In this document: positions 1 to 5,585 of the stretch, one piece after another | Position numbering within the stretch: the first letter of the stretch is position 1 | Layout: every line of letters begins with the position of its first letter | Origin: Streptomyces sp. NRRL F-4489 | GTDB taxonomy: Bacteria > Actinomycetota > Actinomycetes > Streptomycetales > Streptomycetaceae | Direction of reading: 5' to 3' | Length of the DNA stretch: 14,957 nt | Assembly (NCBI RefSeq): GCF_001509485.1 | Contig: NZ_LLZI01000033.1 | Span: forward strand, 1 to 14,957 | Position numbers and translations under genes: made by a program | The notes under the pieces: generated by a model | Seen by the model: the letters and a program-made list of their open reading frames with translations, nothing else | Database searches by the model: none | What the model was told of the DNA's origin: nothing

Positions 1-29
1 GGGGGCGGGGCCCCTAGGGTGGGGGCGAA

Positions 30-48
30 CGGATCCCGTAGGGGTCCG
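30..48. terminator. Short GC-rich stem-loop near left edge
   Basis: An 8-bp stem (CGGATCCC at 30-37 against GGGGTCCG at 41-48, one G-U pair) closes a 3-base loop. No T-tract follows. It could end transcription of a gene to the left of the window or of the DUF3830 gene arriving from the right. The rest of positions 1-185 is GC-rich and shows no convincing gene; a short + strand open frame there has no ribosome binding site and runs into the DUF3830 gene on the other strand. Confidence 0.3.
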
Positions 49-185
49 GAGCGCCCCCTGCGGGGCCTCAACGCCCGCCGGGCGCAGGGTATTCCGGCGG
101 GCCGGCGGCACCCGGGCGGACCGGCGAGGCGCCCGGCCGGGCCGCGGTCGGCGCCCGGCCCAGCCGCCCCGTCCGCCCGCCTCCC

Positions 186-686
186 TCACGCCCGCCGGAA
201 GCTGAGGGTCTCCCCCAGGGCGCCGGCGCGCCACAGGTCCTGGCAGGCGTCGGCCATCCGGTCCAGGCCGTCGATCACCGCGCCCCAGACGATGCCGGGG
301 ACCCAGCCCGCGTCCCCGTTGATCAGCAGGTTGTTGCGCTCGTAGAAGAGGGCGAGGTCGACGACGGTGGCCCGGCCGCGATGCTTGGCCTGCGCCTCGT
401 AGCCGTAGGACGAGGTGCCCAACTGGGTGTCGCTGAAGGTGAAGTAGCACAGGTCGCCGGGGATCGGGGTGATCGTGGGGTTCTCCAGCGGCGGCTCCTG
501 GGGCGCGAACGGCGGGACCAGGGTGTAGATCTCGTTGCGGGCGTACTTGGCGTGGTAGACGTCACCGCCGAGCGGGAGCGCGTCCCAGACGGCGGCACAG
601 GTGACGGGAGCGCGATCGTCGAGCAGCTTGGCGGTGCAGCTGACGCCGCGCTTGTCCAGCGAGACTTCGATGAGGCGATCGGTCAT
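186..686 (-). CDS. DUF3830 family (cyclophilin-like) protein
   Basis: This 166-residue protein has no signal peptide or membrane segment and is probably cytoplasmic. From memory it matches DUF3830, a family with a predicted cyclophilin-like beta-barrel and no known reaction. Conserved-looking blocks are VWDALPLGG (33-41), HAKYARNEIYTLVPPF (45-60), PIPGDLCYF (75-82), YERNNLLINGDAGWVPG (115-131) and the C-terminal GALGETLSF (155-163). The ATG at 686 is chosen because the homologous-looking protein begins there; the frame stays open upstream to 830, but that extension would overlap ehuB on the other strand. It is divergent from the Ehu transporter and shares its short promoter region. DUF3830 genes occur near amino-acid or ectoine transporters in my recollection, so a role with the imported solute is inference. 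Confidence 0.8.
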   Translation of the reverse strand: MTDRLIEVSLDKRGVSCTAKLLDDRAPVTCAAVWDALPLGGDVYHAKYARNEIYTLVPPFAPQEPPLENPTITPIPGDLCYFTFSDTQLGTSSYGYEAQAKHRGRATVVDLALFYERNNLLINGDAGWVPGIVWGAVIDGLDRMADACQDLWRAGALGETLSFRRA

Positions 687-749
687 ATCCCGAGCGTAGG
701 GGGCAATCCCGGCGTACGGAACATCTCCCGCGCACCCTCCCCGGGCCCT

Positions 750-779
750 GTGAAGGACCGGAAACGACCGGCATAGGTG
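750..779 (+). promoter_or_regulatory. Candidate promoter of the ehu operon
   Basis: GTGAAG (750-755) and TAGGTG (774-779) are separated by 18 bases and resemble a vegetative actinomycete -35/-10 pair. Transcription would begin near 786, downstream of the GTG at 779 and upstream of the ATG at 806, which favours 806 as the ehuB start. The 687-778 gap is the only non-coding DNA between the divergent DUF3830 and ehuB genes. This is a visual match only. Confidence 0.35.
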
Positions 780-805
780 TGAACGCTTCGGGTAGCCGCG
801 CGCCC

Positions 806-1780
806 ATGGGTCCACCACCGAGCACGGCACCGGACAATCAGAGACCGTTTCCCAGACCCATCCGCCGGAGACCTGACATAGCCGGACAACCCACCAGCGG
901 CATCCGCCGCCGCACGCTGCTCGCGGGGGTAGCGGCGCTCGGCGCGACGGGTGCGGCGGCCGCGGCGAGCGGCTGCAGCCGGGTCCCCCCGGCGGACGCG
1001 GCCGGCGGCGGCCACCTGCTGGCGCGGCTGCGCGCCAAGGGCTCGGTCACCCTGGGCCTGGCCGGCGAGCAGCCCTACGGCTACATCGGCACCGACGGCA
1101 AGATGACCGGTTCGGCGCCCACCATCGCGAAAGTGATCTTCAAACGGCTCGGCGTCCCGCGCGTCGAGCCGTTCCCGACCGACTTCGGCTCGCTGATCGT
1201 CGGCCTGAACTCCCAGCAGTTCGACGTGGTCGCGGCCGGGATGTACATCAACCGCGAGCGCTGCGCCCAGGTCATCTTCGCCGACCCCGAGTACCAGATG
1301 CTGGACGCCTTCCTCGTCCGCAAGGGCAATCCGCTGAAGCTGCGCACCTACAAGGACATCGCGCGCACCGGCGCCCGGATGGCCACCGGCGTCGGCTACG
1401 CCGAGATCGGCTACGCCAAGGCGGCCGGCGTCCGGGACATCACCACGCTGCCCGACCAGTTGGCGGGCCTGCTCGCCGTCGAACAGGGCCGGGTGGACGT
1501 CTTCGTCGGTACGGCGGTGACGGTGCGGAACGTCGTGAGGCAGTCGGGCACCACGAAGGCGGAGGCGACGCCCGAGGTCACCCCGTACGTCAAGGGCAAG
1601 CCGGTGATCGACGTCGGCGCGTTCGCGTTCCGCACCCCGGAGACCGGTCTCCGCGACGCGTTCAACCGCGAGCTGCACAGGATGAAGCGGTCCGGGGAAC
1701 TCCTGGACCTCATGCGCCCCTTCGGCTTCACCGCCCGGCAGATGACGACGATCACCGCCAAGGAGAAGTGCCGGCCATGA
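806..1780 (+). CDS. ehuB: Ectoine/hydroxyectoine-type ABC transporter substrate-binding lipoprotein EhuB
   Basis: This is a family-3 extracellular solute-binding protein of about 324 residues that captures the solute outside the membrane and delivers it to EhuC/EhuD. The N-terminus has a twin-arginine-like motif (IRRRTLLAG, 33-41), a hydrophobic Ala-rich stretch and a lipobox-like ASGC with Cys57, so it is probably a Tat-exported lipoprotein. The mature part opens with the usual two-lobe pattern (LRAKGSVTLGLAGEQPYGYI) and then GSAPTIAKVIFKRLGV. The start is uncertain: a GTG at 779 would add nine residues, but neither start has a strong ribosome binding site and a promoter-like element overlaps 779. 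It is followed by ehuC with an ATGA overlap. Ectoine is the family-level assignment; a polar amino acid is also possible. Confidence 0.85.
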   Translation: MGPPPSTAPDNQRPFPRPIRRRPDIAGQPTSGIRRRTLLAGVAALGATGAAAAASGCSRVPPADAAGGGHLLARLRAKGSVTLGLAGEQPYGYIGTDGKMTGSAPTIAKVIFKRLGVPRVEPFPTDFGSLIVGLNSQQFDVVAAGMYINRERCAQVIFADPEYQMLDAFLVRKGNPLKLRTYKDIARTGARMATGVGYAEIGYAKAAGVRDITTLPDQLAGLLAVEQGRVDVFVGTAVTVRNVVRQSGTTKAEATPEVTPYVKGKPVIDVGAFAFRTPETGLRDAFNRELHRMKRSGELLDLMRPFGFTARQMTTITAKEKCRP

Positions 1781-2568
1781 GCGACATCACCTGGGGGCTG
1801 TGGGAACTCCTCCTCAAGGGCGTGTGGGTCACCGTCCAGCTCACCGTCTGCAGCGCGGCCCTGGGGGCCGCCGTCGCCTTCGGCATCGGGCTCGCGCGCA
1901 CCCACCGGTGGTGGGCCGTGCGGTTCCTGTCCGGGGCCTATTTCGAGATCTTCCGCGGCACCTCCGCGCTGATCCTGATGTTCTGGGTGTTCTTCGTGCT
2001 GCCGCTGGGGTTCGGCTGGCAGCTGGTGCCGATGTGGGCGGCGGTCCTCACCCTCGGCCTGACCTACGGGGCGTACGGCTCCGAGGTCGTCCGGGGCGCG
2101 CTCGCCGCGGTGCCGGCCGCCCAGCGCGAGGCCGCGATCGCGCTGAGCTTCTCCCCCGGCCAGCAGCTGCGAAAGGTCCTGCTGCCGCAGGCGTGGCCGG
2201 GGATGGTCCCGCCGTTCACCAATCTGCTGATCGAGCTGCTCAAGGGCACCGCGCTGGTGTCGATCCTGGGCGTCGGCGATATCGCGTTCGCCGCCTCACT
2301 CGTCCGCAACGCCACCGCGCACAGCGCCCCCGTCTACACCGTCATCCTCGTCATGTACTTCGTCCTGGCGTTCGCGCTGACCCGCGGGATGCGGGTGGTG
2401 GAGCGGCGCGCCAAGGCGGGCGTCGGCCAGGCCCCGGACCGGCGGACGCCGCTGCGGGCGCGGCTGCGGGCGCGGCTGCGGGCGCGGCTGCGGGCGCGGC
2501 TGCGGCCCGCTCCCGCCGGCCCGGCGGCCACCGGGACCGCCGCCCGCGCGGAAGGGGAGGCCCGATGA
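1777..2568 (+). CDS. ehuC: Ectoine/hydroxyectoine-type ABC transporter permease EhuC
   Basis: This inner-membrane permease has 263 residues and is of the His/Glu/Gln/Arg-opine type. It has about five hydrophobic segments (roughly 12-40, 62-80, 84-105, 150-172, 186-203) and the ATPase-docking EAA loop (EAAIALSFSPGQQLRKVLLPQ, from residue 118). The ATG at 1777 is chosen over an in-frame GTG at 1768 because AAGGAGAAG (1760-1768) is well spaced for it. The start overlaps the ehuB stop (ATGA) and the stop overlaps the ehuD start (ATGA), so translation is coupled. The oddity is a 55-residue cytoplasmic tail beyond the family core, containing Leu-Arg-Ala-Arg repeats encoded by a perfect 12-bp tandem repeat, then a Pro/Ala-rich end. 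Confidence 0.87.
   Translation: MSDITWGLWELLLKGVWVTVQLTVCSAALGAAVAFGIGLARTHRWWAVRFLSGAYFEIFRGTSALILMFWVFFVLPLGFGWQLVPMWAAVLTLGLTYGAYGSEVVRGALAAVPAAQREAAIALSFSPGQQLRKVLLPQAWPGMVPPFTNLLIELLKGTALVSILGVGDIAFAASLVRNATAHSAPVYTVILVMYFVLAFALTRGMRVVERRAKAGVGQAPDRRTPLRARLRARLRARLRARLRPAPAGPAATGTAARAEGEAR
2452..2505 (+). repeat. 12-bp tandem repeat inside the ehuC tail
   Basis: Four identical copies of ctgcgggcgcgg (2452-2463, 2464-2475, 2476-2487, 2488-2499) are followed by a half copy (2500-2505). The unit is a multiple of three and in frame, encoding Leu-Arg-Ala-Arg from residue 226. Copy-number changes by slippage would lengthen or shorten the basic tail without breaking the frame. Confidence 0.95.
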
Positions 2569-3215
2569 GATTCGACTGGTCCGCGGTCGGCGCCTTCCTG
2601 CCGGCCTTCGCGCAGGGCGTCCTGGTCACCCTCCAGGCGCTGGTCCTCGGCTCGCTGATCGCCTTCGGGCTCGGCCTGGTCTGGGCGCTGGCCCAGCGCT
2701 CGCGCCGCGCGGCGGTGCGCCGGCCGGTGACGGCGTTCACCGAGTTCGTCCGCAACACCCCGCTGCTGGTGCAGCTGTTCTTCCTCTTCTACGTGATGCC
2801 CGAGTGGGGCGTGACCCTGAGCGCCCTGGCCACCGGGGTGATCGGTCTCGGCCTGCACTACTCGACGTACACCGCCGAGGTCTACCGCTCCGGTATCGAC
2901 GGCGTCCCGGCCGGCCAGTGGGAGGCGGCGATCGCGCTGAGCCTGCCGCGCCGCCGCACCTGGACGGCGGTGATCCTGCCGCAGGCGATCCGCCGCGTCG
3001 TCCCGGCCCTGGGCAACTACGTCATCGCGATGCTGAAGGACTCGCCGATGCTGTTCGCCATCGGCGTGCTGGAAATGCTGGGCGAGGCCCGGCAGTTCTC
3101 GTCCCGGACGTTCCAGACCGTCGAGCCGTACACGGTCGTCGGGATCGCCTTCCTGCTCCTCGCCTACCCCGCCTCCCTCCTCCTGCGAGCCCTGGAGCGC
3201 CGCCTTGTCCGCTGA
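2565..3215 (+). CDS. ehuD: Ectoine/hydroxyectoine-type ABC transporter permease EhuD
   Basis: This is the second inner-membrane permease, with 216 residues, expected to pair with EhuC as a heterodimer. Hydrophobic segments lie near residues 14-43, 66-80, 86-108, 145-165 and 185-208. The conserved EFVRNTPLLVQLFFLFY block spans about 60-76 and the EAA loop (EAAIALSLPRRRTWTAVILPQ) starts at 120. The ATG at 2565 overlaps the ehuC stop and follows GAAGGGGAGG (2551-2560), which decides the start. It lacks the repeat-rich tail of EhuC. Its 3' end overlaps the proposed ehuA start by 11 bases. Confidence 0.88.
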   Translation: MRFDWSAVGAFLPAFAQGVLVTLQALVLGSLIAFGLGLVWALAQRSRRAAVRRPVTAFTEFVRNTPLLVQLFFLFYVMPEWGVTLSALATGVIGLGLHYSTYTAEVYRSGIDGVPAGQWEAAIALSLPRRRTWTAVILPQAIRRVVPALGNYVIAMLKDSPMLFAIGVLEMLGEARQFSSRTFQTVEPYTVVGIAFLLLAYPASLLLRALERRLVR

Positions 3216-4056
3216 CCGCAGCACCCCGCACACCCCGCCGGCCGCCGCGGTCGGCGGCCAGGCCCCCGCCGGCGGCCCGGCCCCGGCCGAGGGCACCGAG
3301 CTGATCCGCTTCGACGCGGTGACCAAGCGGTTCGGCGCGCACACCGTCCTGGACGCGCTGGACATGACGGTCTACGCGGGCAAGCACGTCACGCTGATCG
3401 GCCCGTCCGGATCGGGCAAGACCACGATCCTGCGGCTGCTGATGACGCTGCTGCGGCCGGACGAGGGCACCATCACGCTGGGCGGCCGCTACCTCACCCA
3501 CGAGGAGAAGGGCGGCAAACTCGTCCCGGCGAGCGACCGCTACAGCCGCGAGGTCCGCAAGAACATCGGCATGGTCTTCCAGCAGTTCAACCTCTTCCCC
3601 AACATGAAGGTGCTGCGGAACCTCACCGAGGCGCCCGTCCACGTCCTGGGCATGGACAAGGACGCCGCCGAGGAGCGCGCCCGCGAGCTGCTGGAGCTGG
3701 TCGGTCTGACCGCGCACCTCGACAAGTACCCCGCGCAGCTCTCCGGCGGCCAGCAGCAGCGGGTCGCCATCGTCCGGGCGCTGGCGATGCGCCCGCAGGT
3801 GCTGCTGCTGGACGAGGTGACCTCGGCGCTCGACCCGGAGCTGGTGGCCGGGGTGCTGGACCTGCTGCGGGACATCGCCCGCTCCACGGACATCACCATG
3901 CTGTGCGTCACGCACGAGATGAACTTCGCCCGGGACATCTCGGACTGCGTGATGATGTTCGACGCGGGCCGGGTCATCGAGTTCGGGCCGCCGGAGCAGA
4001 TCTTCACGGATCCGGCGAACGAGCGGACGCGGGAGTTCCTGAGCGCGGTGCTGTAG
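3205..4056 (+). CDS. ehuA: Ectoine/hydroxyectoine-type ABC transporter ATPase EhuA
   Basis: This 283-residue ATPase powers the EhuBCD importer at the cytoplasmic face. Visible motifs are Walker A GPSGSGKT (66-73), Q-loop Gln126 in VFQQFNLF, signature LSGGQ (179-183), Walker B VLLLDE (199-204) and switch His237 in CVTHEM. The order and spacing are those of polar amino-acid transporter ATPases. The start is taken as TTG at 3205, with GGAG (3194-3197) seven bases upstream, overlapping ehuD by 11 bases. No ATG or GTG lies between it and the conserved core starting near residue 32. The first 30 residues are Pro/Ala/Gly-rich and probably disordered. It is the last gene of the operon. Confidence 0.88.
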   Translation: MSADRSTPHTPPAAAVGGQAPAGGPAPAEGTELIRFDAVTKRFGAHTVLDALDMTVYAGKHVTLIGPSGSGKTTILRLLMTLLRPDEGTITLGGRYLTHEEKGGKLVPASDRYSREVRKNIGMVFQQFNLFPNMKVLRNLTEAPVHVLGMDKDAAEERARELLELVGLTAHLDKYPAQLSGGQQQRVAIVRALAMRPQVLLLDEVTSALDPELVAGVLDLLRDIARSTDITMLCVTHEMNFARDISDCVMMFDAGRVIEFGPPEQIFTDPANERTREFLSAVL

Positions 4057-4062
4057 GCGCCG

Positions 4063-4118
4063 GGCCTGCCGGGCCGGTCCCGGTGGGCCTGCCCGGACCC
4101 GGTCCCGGCGGGGATTTT
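4063..4118 (+). terminator. Imperfect GC-rich terminator region after ehuA
   Basis: Just past the ehuA stop, two similar 21-24 bp GC-rich segments (4063-4083 and 4085-4108) sit in tandem. GGTCC (4076-4080) can pair with GGACC (4095-4099), with further pairing inside across one mismatch. The short run ATTTTG (4114-4119) follows. This suits termination of ehuBCDA, but the hairpin is imperfect. Confidence 0.35.
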
Positions 4119-4352
4119 GAGCCGTTCCGGGGCGGGTGCGGTGGGAGGGGCCGCTGTGCCGTACGGGCCGGGCGGGGTGCGTGGGACGGCTGGGCCGGGT
4201 GCGGCCCGTGTGCCGATCTCGCCGGGAAAAAACCGGACGGCACGTCAACTTCGCACGTCACCGGGGGCCGTCAACCCCGGCCGTCAGCACCCCCGCCCAC
4301 CCCCCGCCGGCCGCCATCGCCGCCGGTCGGCGGGGTGCGGCACCGCCCGTTC

Positions 4353-4365
4353 ATGACCTGGTCAT
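4353..4365. promoter_or_regulatory. 13-bp perfect inverted repeat ATGACC-T-GGTCAT
   Basis: The six-base arms at 4353-4358 and 4360-4365 are exact reverse complements around one base. No T-tract follows, so it looks more like an operator half-site pair than a terminator. It lies about 190 bp upstream of the IclR start. IclR proteins often bind short palindromes near their own promoters; the assignment here is inference. Confidence 0.45.
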
Positions 4366-4373
4366 ATGCCGGA

Positions 4374-4390
4374 GTGCAGGGCGCCTGCAC
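4374..4390. promoter_or_regulatory. 17-bp inverted repeat GTGCAGG-GCG-CCTGCAC
   Basis: Perfect seven-base arms at 4374-4380 and 4384-4390 surround a three-base spacer. It begins nine bases after the neighbouring 13-bp palindrome, so the two centres are 23 bp apart, close to two helical turns. This arrangement is typical of paired operator sites, though a small hairpin in a transcript cannot be excluded. Confidence 0.45.
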
Positions 4391-4556
4391 AGACGCGTGA
4401 ACCGATCCGGTTTTCGGTCAAGACCCTCTCCGCGCGGGTGCGTTCACCGCTATCGTGATACGAGCCCGTTGTCCGGAAGCGGTCCGCGTCGCACGCCGGC
4501 CCGCCCCGCCAACGACGGTCACGTCGCAAGCGGTACCAACCTCCTAGGGGGACACC

Positions 4557-5315
4557 GTGGCGCTGAAGCCCGAGCCGACCGCGCCGTTCCATTCGGTGCA
4601 GCACGCCCTTCGCGTACTCGAAACGATCTCCCGGCACGCCGGCGGCGTGACCGATGTGGAGATCGCGCGCGAAACCGGTCTGCCGACAGCCCACCTCAGC
4701 CAGCTGCTGTCGATGCTGCGCCGGGAGGGGTACGCGCAGCAGCTCACCGATGGCGCGTACACCGTCGGGGACGCGCTGCTGCTGCTCGGCTCGGGCGCCG
4801 ACCGCAGCCGCGCCCTGCGCGACAAGCTCCAGCGCACCCTGGACCAGCTGCGCGACTCGGTCGGGGCCGCGGTCTACATCAGCCGGTACATCGACGGCGA
4901 GGTCAAGATCACCCACTACGCCGACGGCCCGATGGCGCCCAAGGTGAACGAGTGGGCCGAATTCCGCCGCACCGCGCACGCCAGCGCGGTCGGCAAATGC
5001 CTGCTGGCCCAGCTCGACCACGACGGCCGGATGGACCACCTCTCGCGCCACAAGACCGCCCGGCTCACCTCCCGGACGATCACCAACGAGAAGGTGCTCT
5101 TCCACAAGCTCGACAGCCAGCCGCCGACCGTGCCCGTCCTCGATCTCCAGGAGTACGCGGTCGGCACGGTCTGCGCCGCCGTCCCGATCACCGCCGGGAA
5201 GACGGTGGGCTGCCTGGCCCTGTCCATGCCGCTGGAGCACGCCCACCGCCTCCGGCAGGCCGCCGACACCCTCAACCGCAAGGCCGCGCCGGTCCTGCTG
5301 TCGCTGGCGATCTGA
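4557..5315 (+). CDS. IclR-family transcriptional regulator
   Basis: This 252-residue DNA-binding regulator has an N-terminal winged helix-turn-helix at about 12-75 (HSVQHALRVLETISRH, then VTDVEIARETGLPTAHLSQLLSMLRREGY) and a C-terminal IclR effector-binding domain at about 80-250, ending with the typical GKTVGCLALSMPLEHAHRL block. The GTG start at 4557 is supported by AGGGGGA (4546-4552) four bases upstream. It stands alone on the + strand after a dyad-rich spacer that probably carries its control sites. It could regulate itself, the upstream ehu operon or distant genes. It may be an orthologue of SsgR, the IclR-type activator of ssgA in S. coelicolor, but this rests on family and vague resemblance only, so no symbol is given. 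Confidence 0.9.
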   Translation: MALKPEPTAPFHSVQHALRVLETISRHAGGVTDVEIARETGLPTAHLSQLLSMLRREGYAQQLTDGAYTVGDALLLLGSGADRSRALRDKLQRTLDQLRDSVGAAVYISRYIDGEVKITHYADGPMAPKVNEWAEFRRTAHASAVGKCLLAQLDHDGRMDHLSRHKTARLTSRTITNEKVLFHKLDSQPPTVPVLDLQEYAVGTVCAAVPITAGKTVGCLALSMPLEHAHRLRQAADTLNRKAAPVLLSLAI

Positions 5316-5337
5316 GGCGCGGGGCCGGGGCGGGGAG

Positions 5338-5357
5338 CCGGAGCGGGCGGGCTCCGG
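5338..5357 (+). terminator. Stem-loop after the IclR gene
   Basis: CCGGAGC (5338-5344) and GCTCCGG (5351-5357) form a perfect 7-bp stem with a 6-base loop, 23 bases past the IclR stop. No T-tract follows, as is common for actinomycete hairpin terminators. Confidence 0.5.
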
Positions 5358-5412
5358 GGCCGTGCCGGGCGGCCCGGTGGCGGGGTGGTCATGAGCACCC
5401 CGTTCGACCAGG

Positions 5413-5418
5413 TAGTAT
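5413..5418 (+). promoter_or_regulatory. Candidate -10 element of the first tRNA-Lys gene
   Basis: TAGTAT lies 15 bases before the mature tRNA 5' end, in the only less GC-rich patch of the 118-bp gap after the IclR gene. No good -35 hexamer is visible; TGAGCA at 5392-5397 is the nearest match, with a short spacer. The second tRNA copy has TAGAGT in an equivalent place. Confidence 0.4.
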
Positions 5419-5422
5419 TTCT

Positions 5423-5514
5423 TTCGTCAGCGCGCGCCGCTAGCTCAGTTGGTTAGAGCAGCTGACTCTTAATCAGCGGGTCCGGGGTTCGAGTCCCTGG
5501 CGGCGCACGTAGGA
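5423..5514 (+). repeat. 92-bp direct repeat, copy 1 (tRNA-Lys)
   Basis: This segment is identical to 10471-10562. It covers the tRNA plus 11 bases upstream (TTCGTCAGCGC) and seven bases downstream (CGTAGGA). Sequence outside the block differs between copies, including promoter and terminator, so the match is confined to the transcribed unit. Confidence 0.95.
5434..5507 (+). tRNA. tRNA-Lys (anticodon CTT), copy 1
   Basis: The 74-nt cloverleaf folds fully. The acceptor stem is GCGCCGC (5434-5440) with GCGGCGC (5500-5506), and the discriminator is A5507. The D arm is GCTC/GAGC. The anticodon stem GCTGA/TCAGC carries loop CTCTTAA with anticodon CTT, which reads AAG lysine codons. The T arm has TTCGAGT. 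No CCA is encoded. It is identical to the copy at 10482-10555 and has its own hairpin terminator. Confidence 0.97.
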
Positions 5515-5550
5515 AGTGGGCGTCCTCGGTTTTCCGGGGGCGCCCACTTC
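5513..5550 (+). terminator. Hairpin terminator after tRNA-Lys copy 1
   Basis: GAAGTGGGCG (5513-5522) pairs perfectly with CGCCCACTTC (5541-5550), with further pairing toward a TTTT loop. The stem starts six bases after the tRNA. It probably also ends transcription of the convergent acyl-CoA synthetase gene, whose stop codon is 36 bp further right. Confidence 0.8.
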
Positions 5551-5585
5551 GTTGTGCCCGTTCGTTGTGCGCCCGGCCCGGCCGG

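Larger units (their letters stand above)
4119..4556. promoter_or_regulatory. Dyad-rich spacer upstream of the IclR gene
   Basis: This non-coding spacer lies between ehuA and the IclR gene; open frames crossing it have no ribosome binding sites or family features. It holds CACGTCA twice (4241-4247 and 4254-4260, 13 bases apart), an A6 run at 4227-4232, two perfect inverted repeats (listed separately), a GGTC-AA-GACC dyad (4416-4425) and, further right, the less GC-rich stretch TATCGTGATACG (4451-4462) that could contain a -10 element. The IclR ribosome binding site AGGGGGA lies at 4546-4552. The cluster suggests regulation of the IclR gene. Confidence 0.4.

Noticed and set aside
683..1678. A 331-codon open frame on the - strand
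   Set aside because: It is antisense to ehuB and shows low-complexity composition without motifs.
2452..2505. CRISPR-like or regulatory repeat array
   Set aside because: Units are only 12 bp with no spacers and lie in frame inside ehuC; this is a coding minisatellite.
1800..2564. Upstream part of the long frame leading into ehuD
   Set aside because: It is an out-of-frame reading of ehuC. The ehuD start at 2565 with its ribosome binding site is clear.
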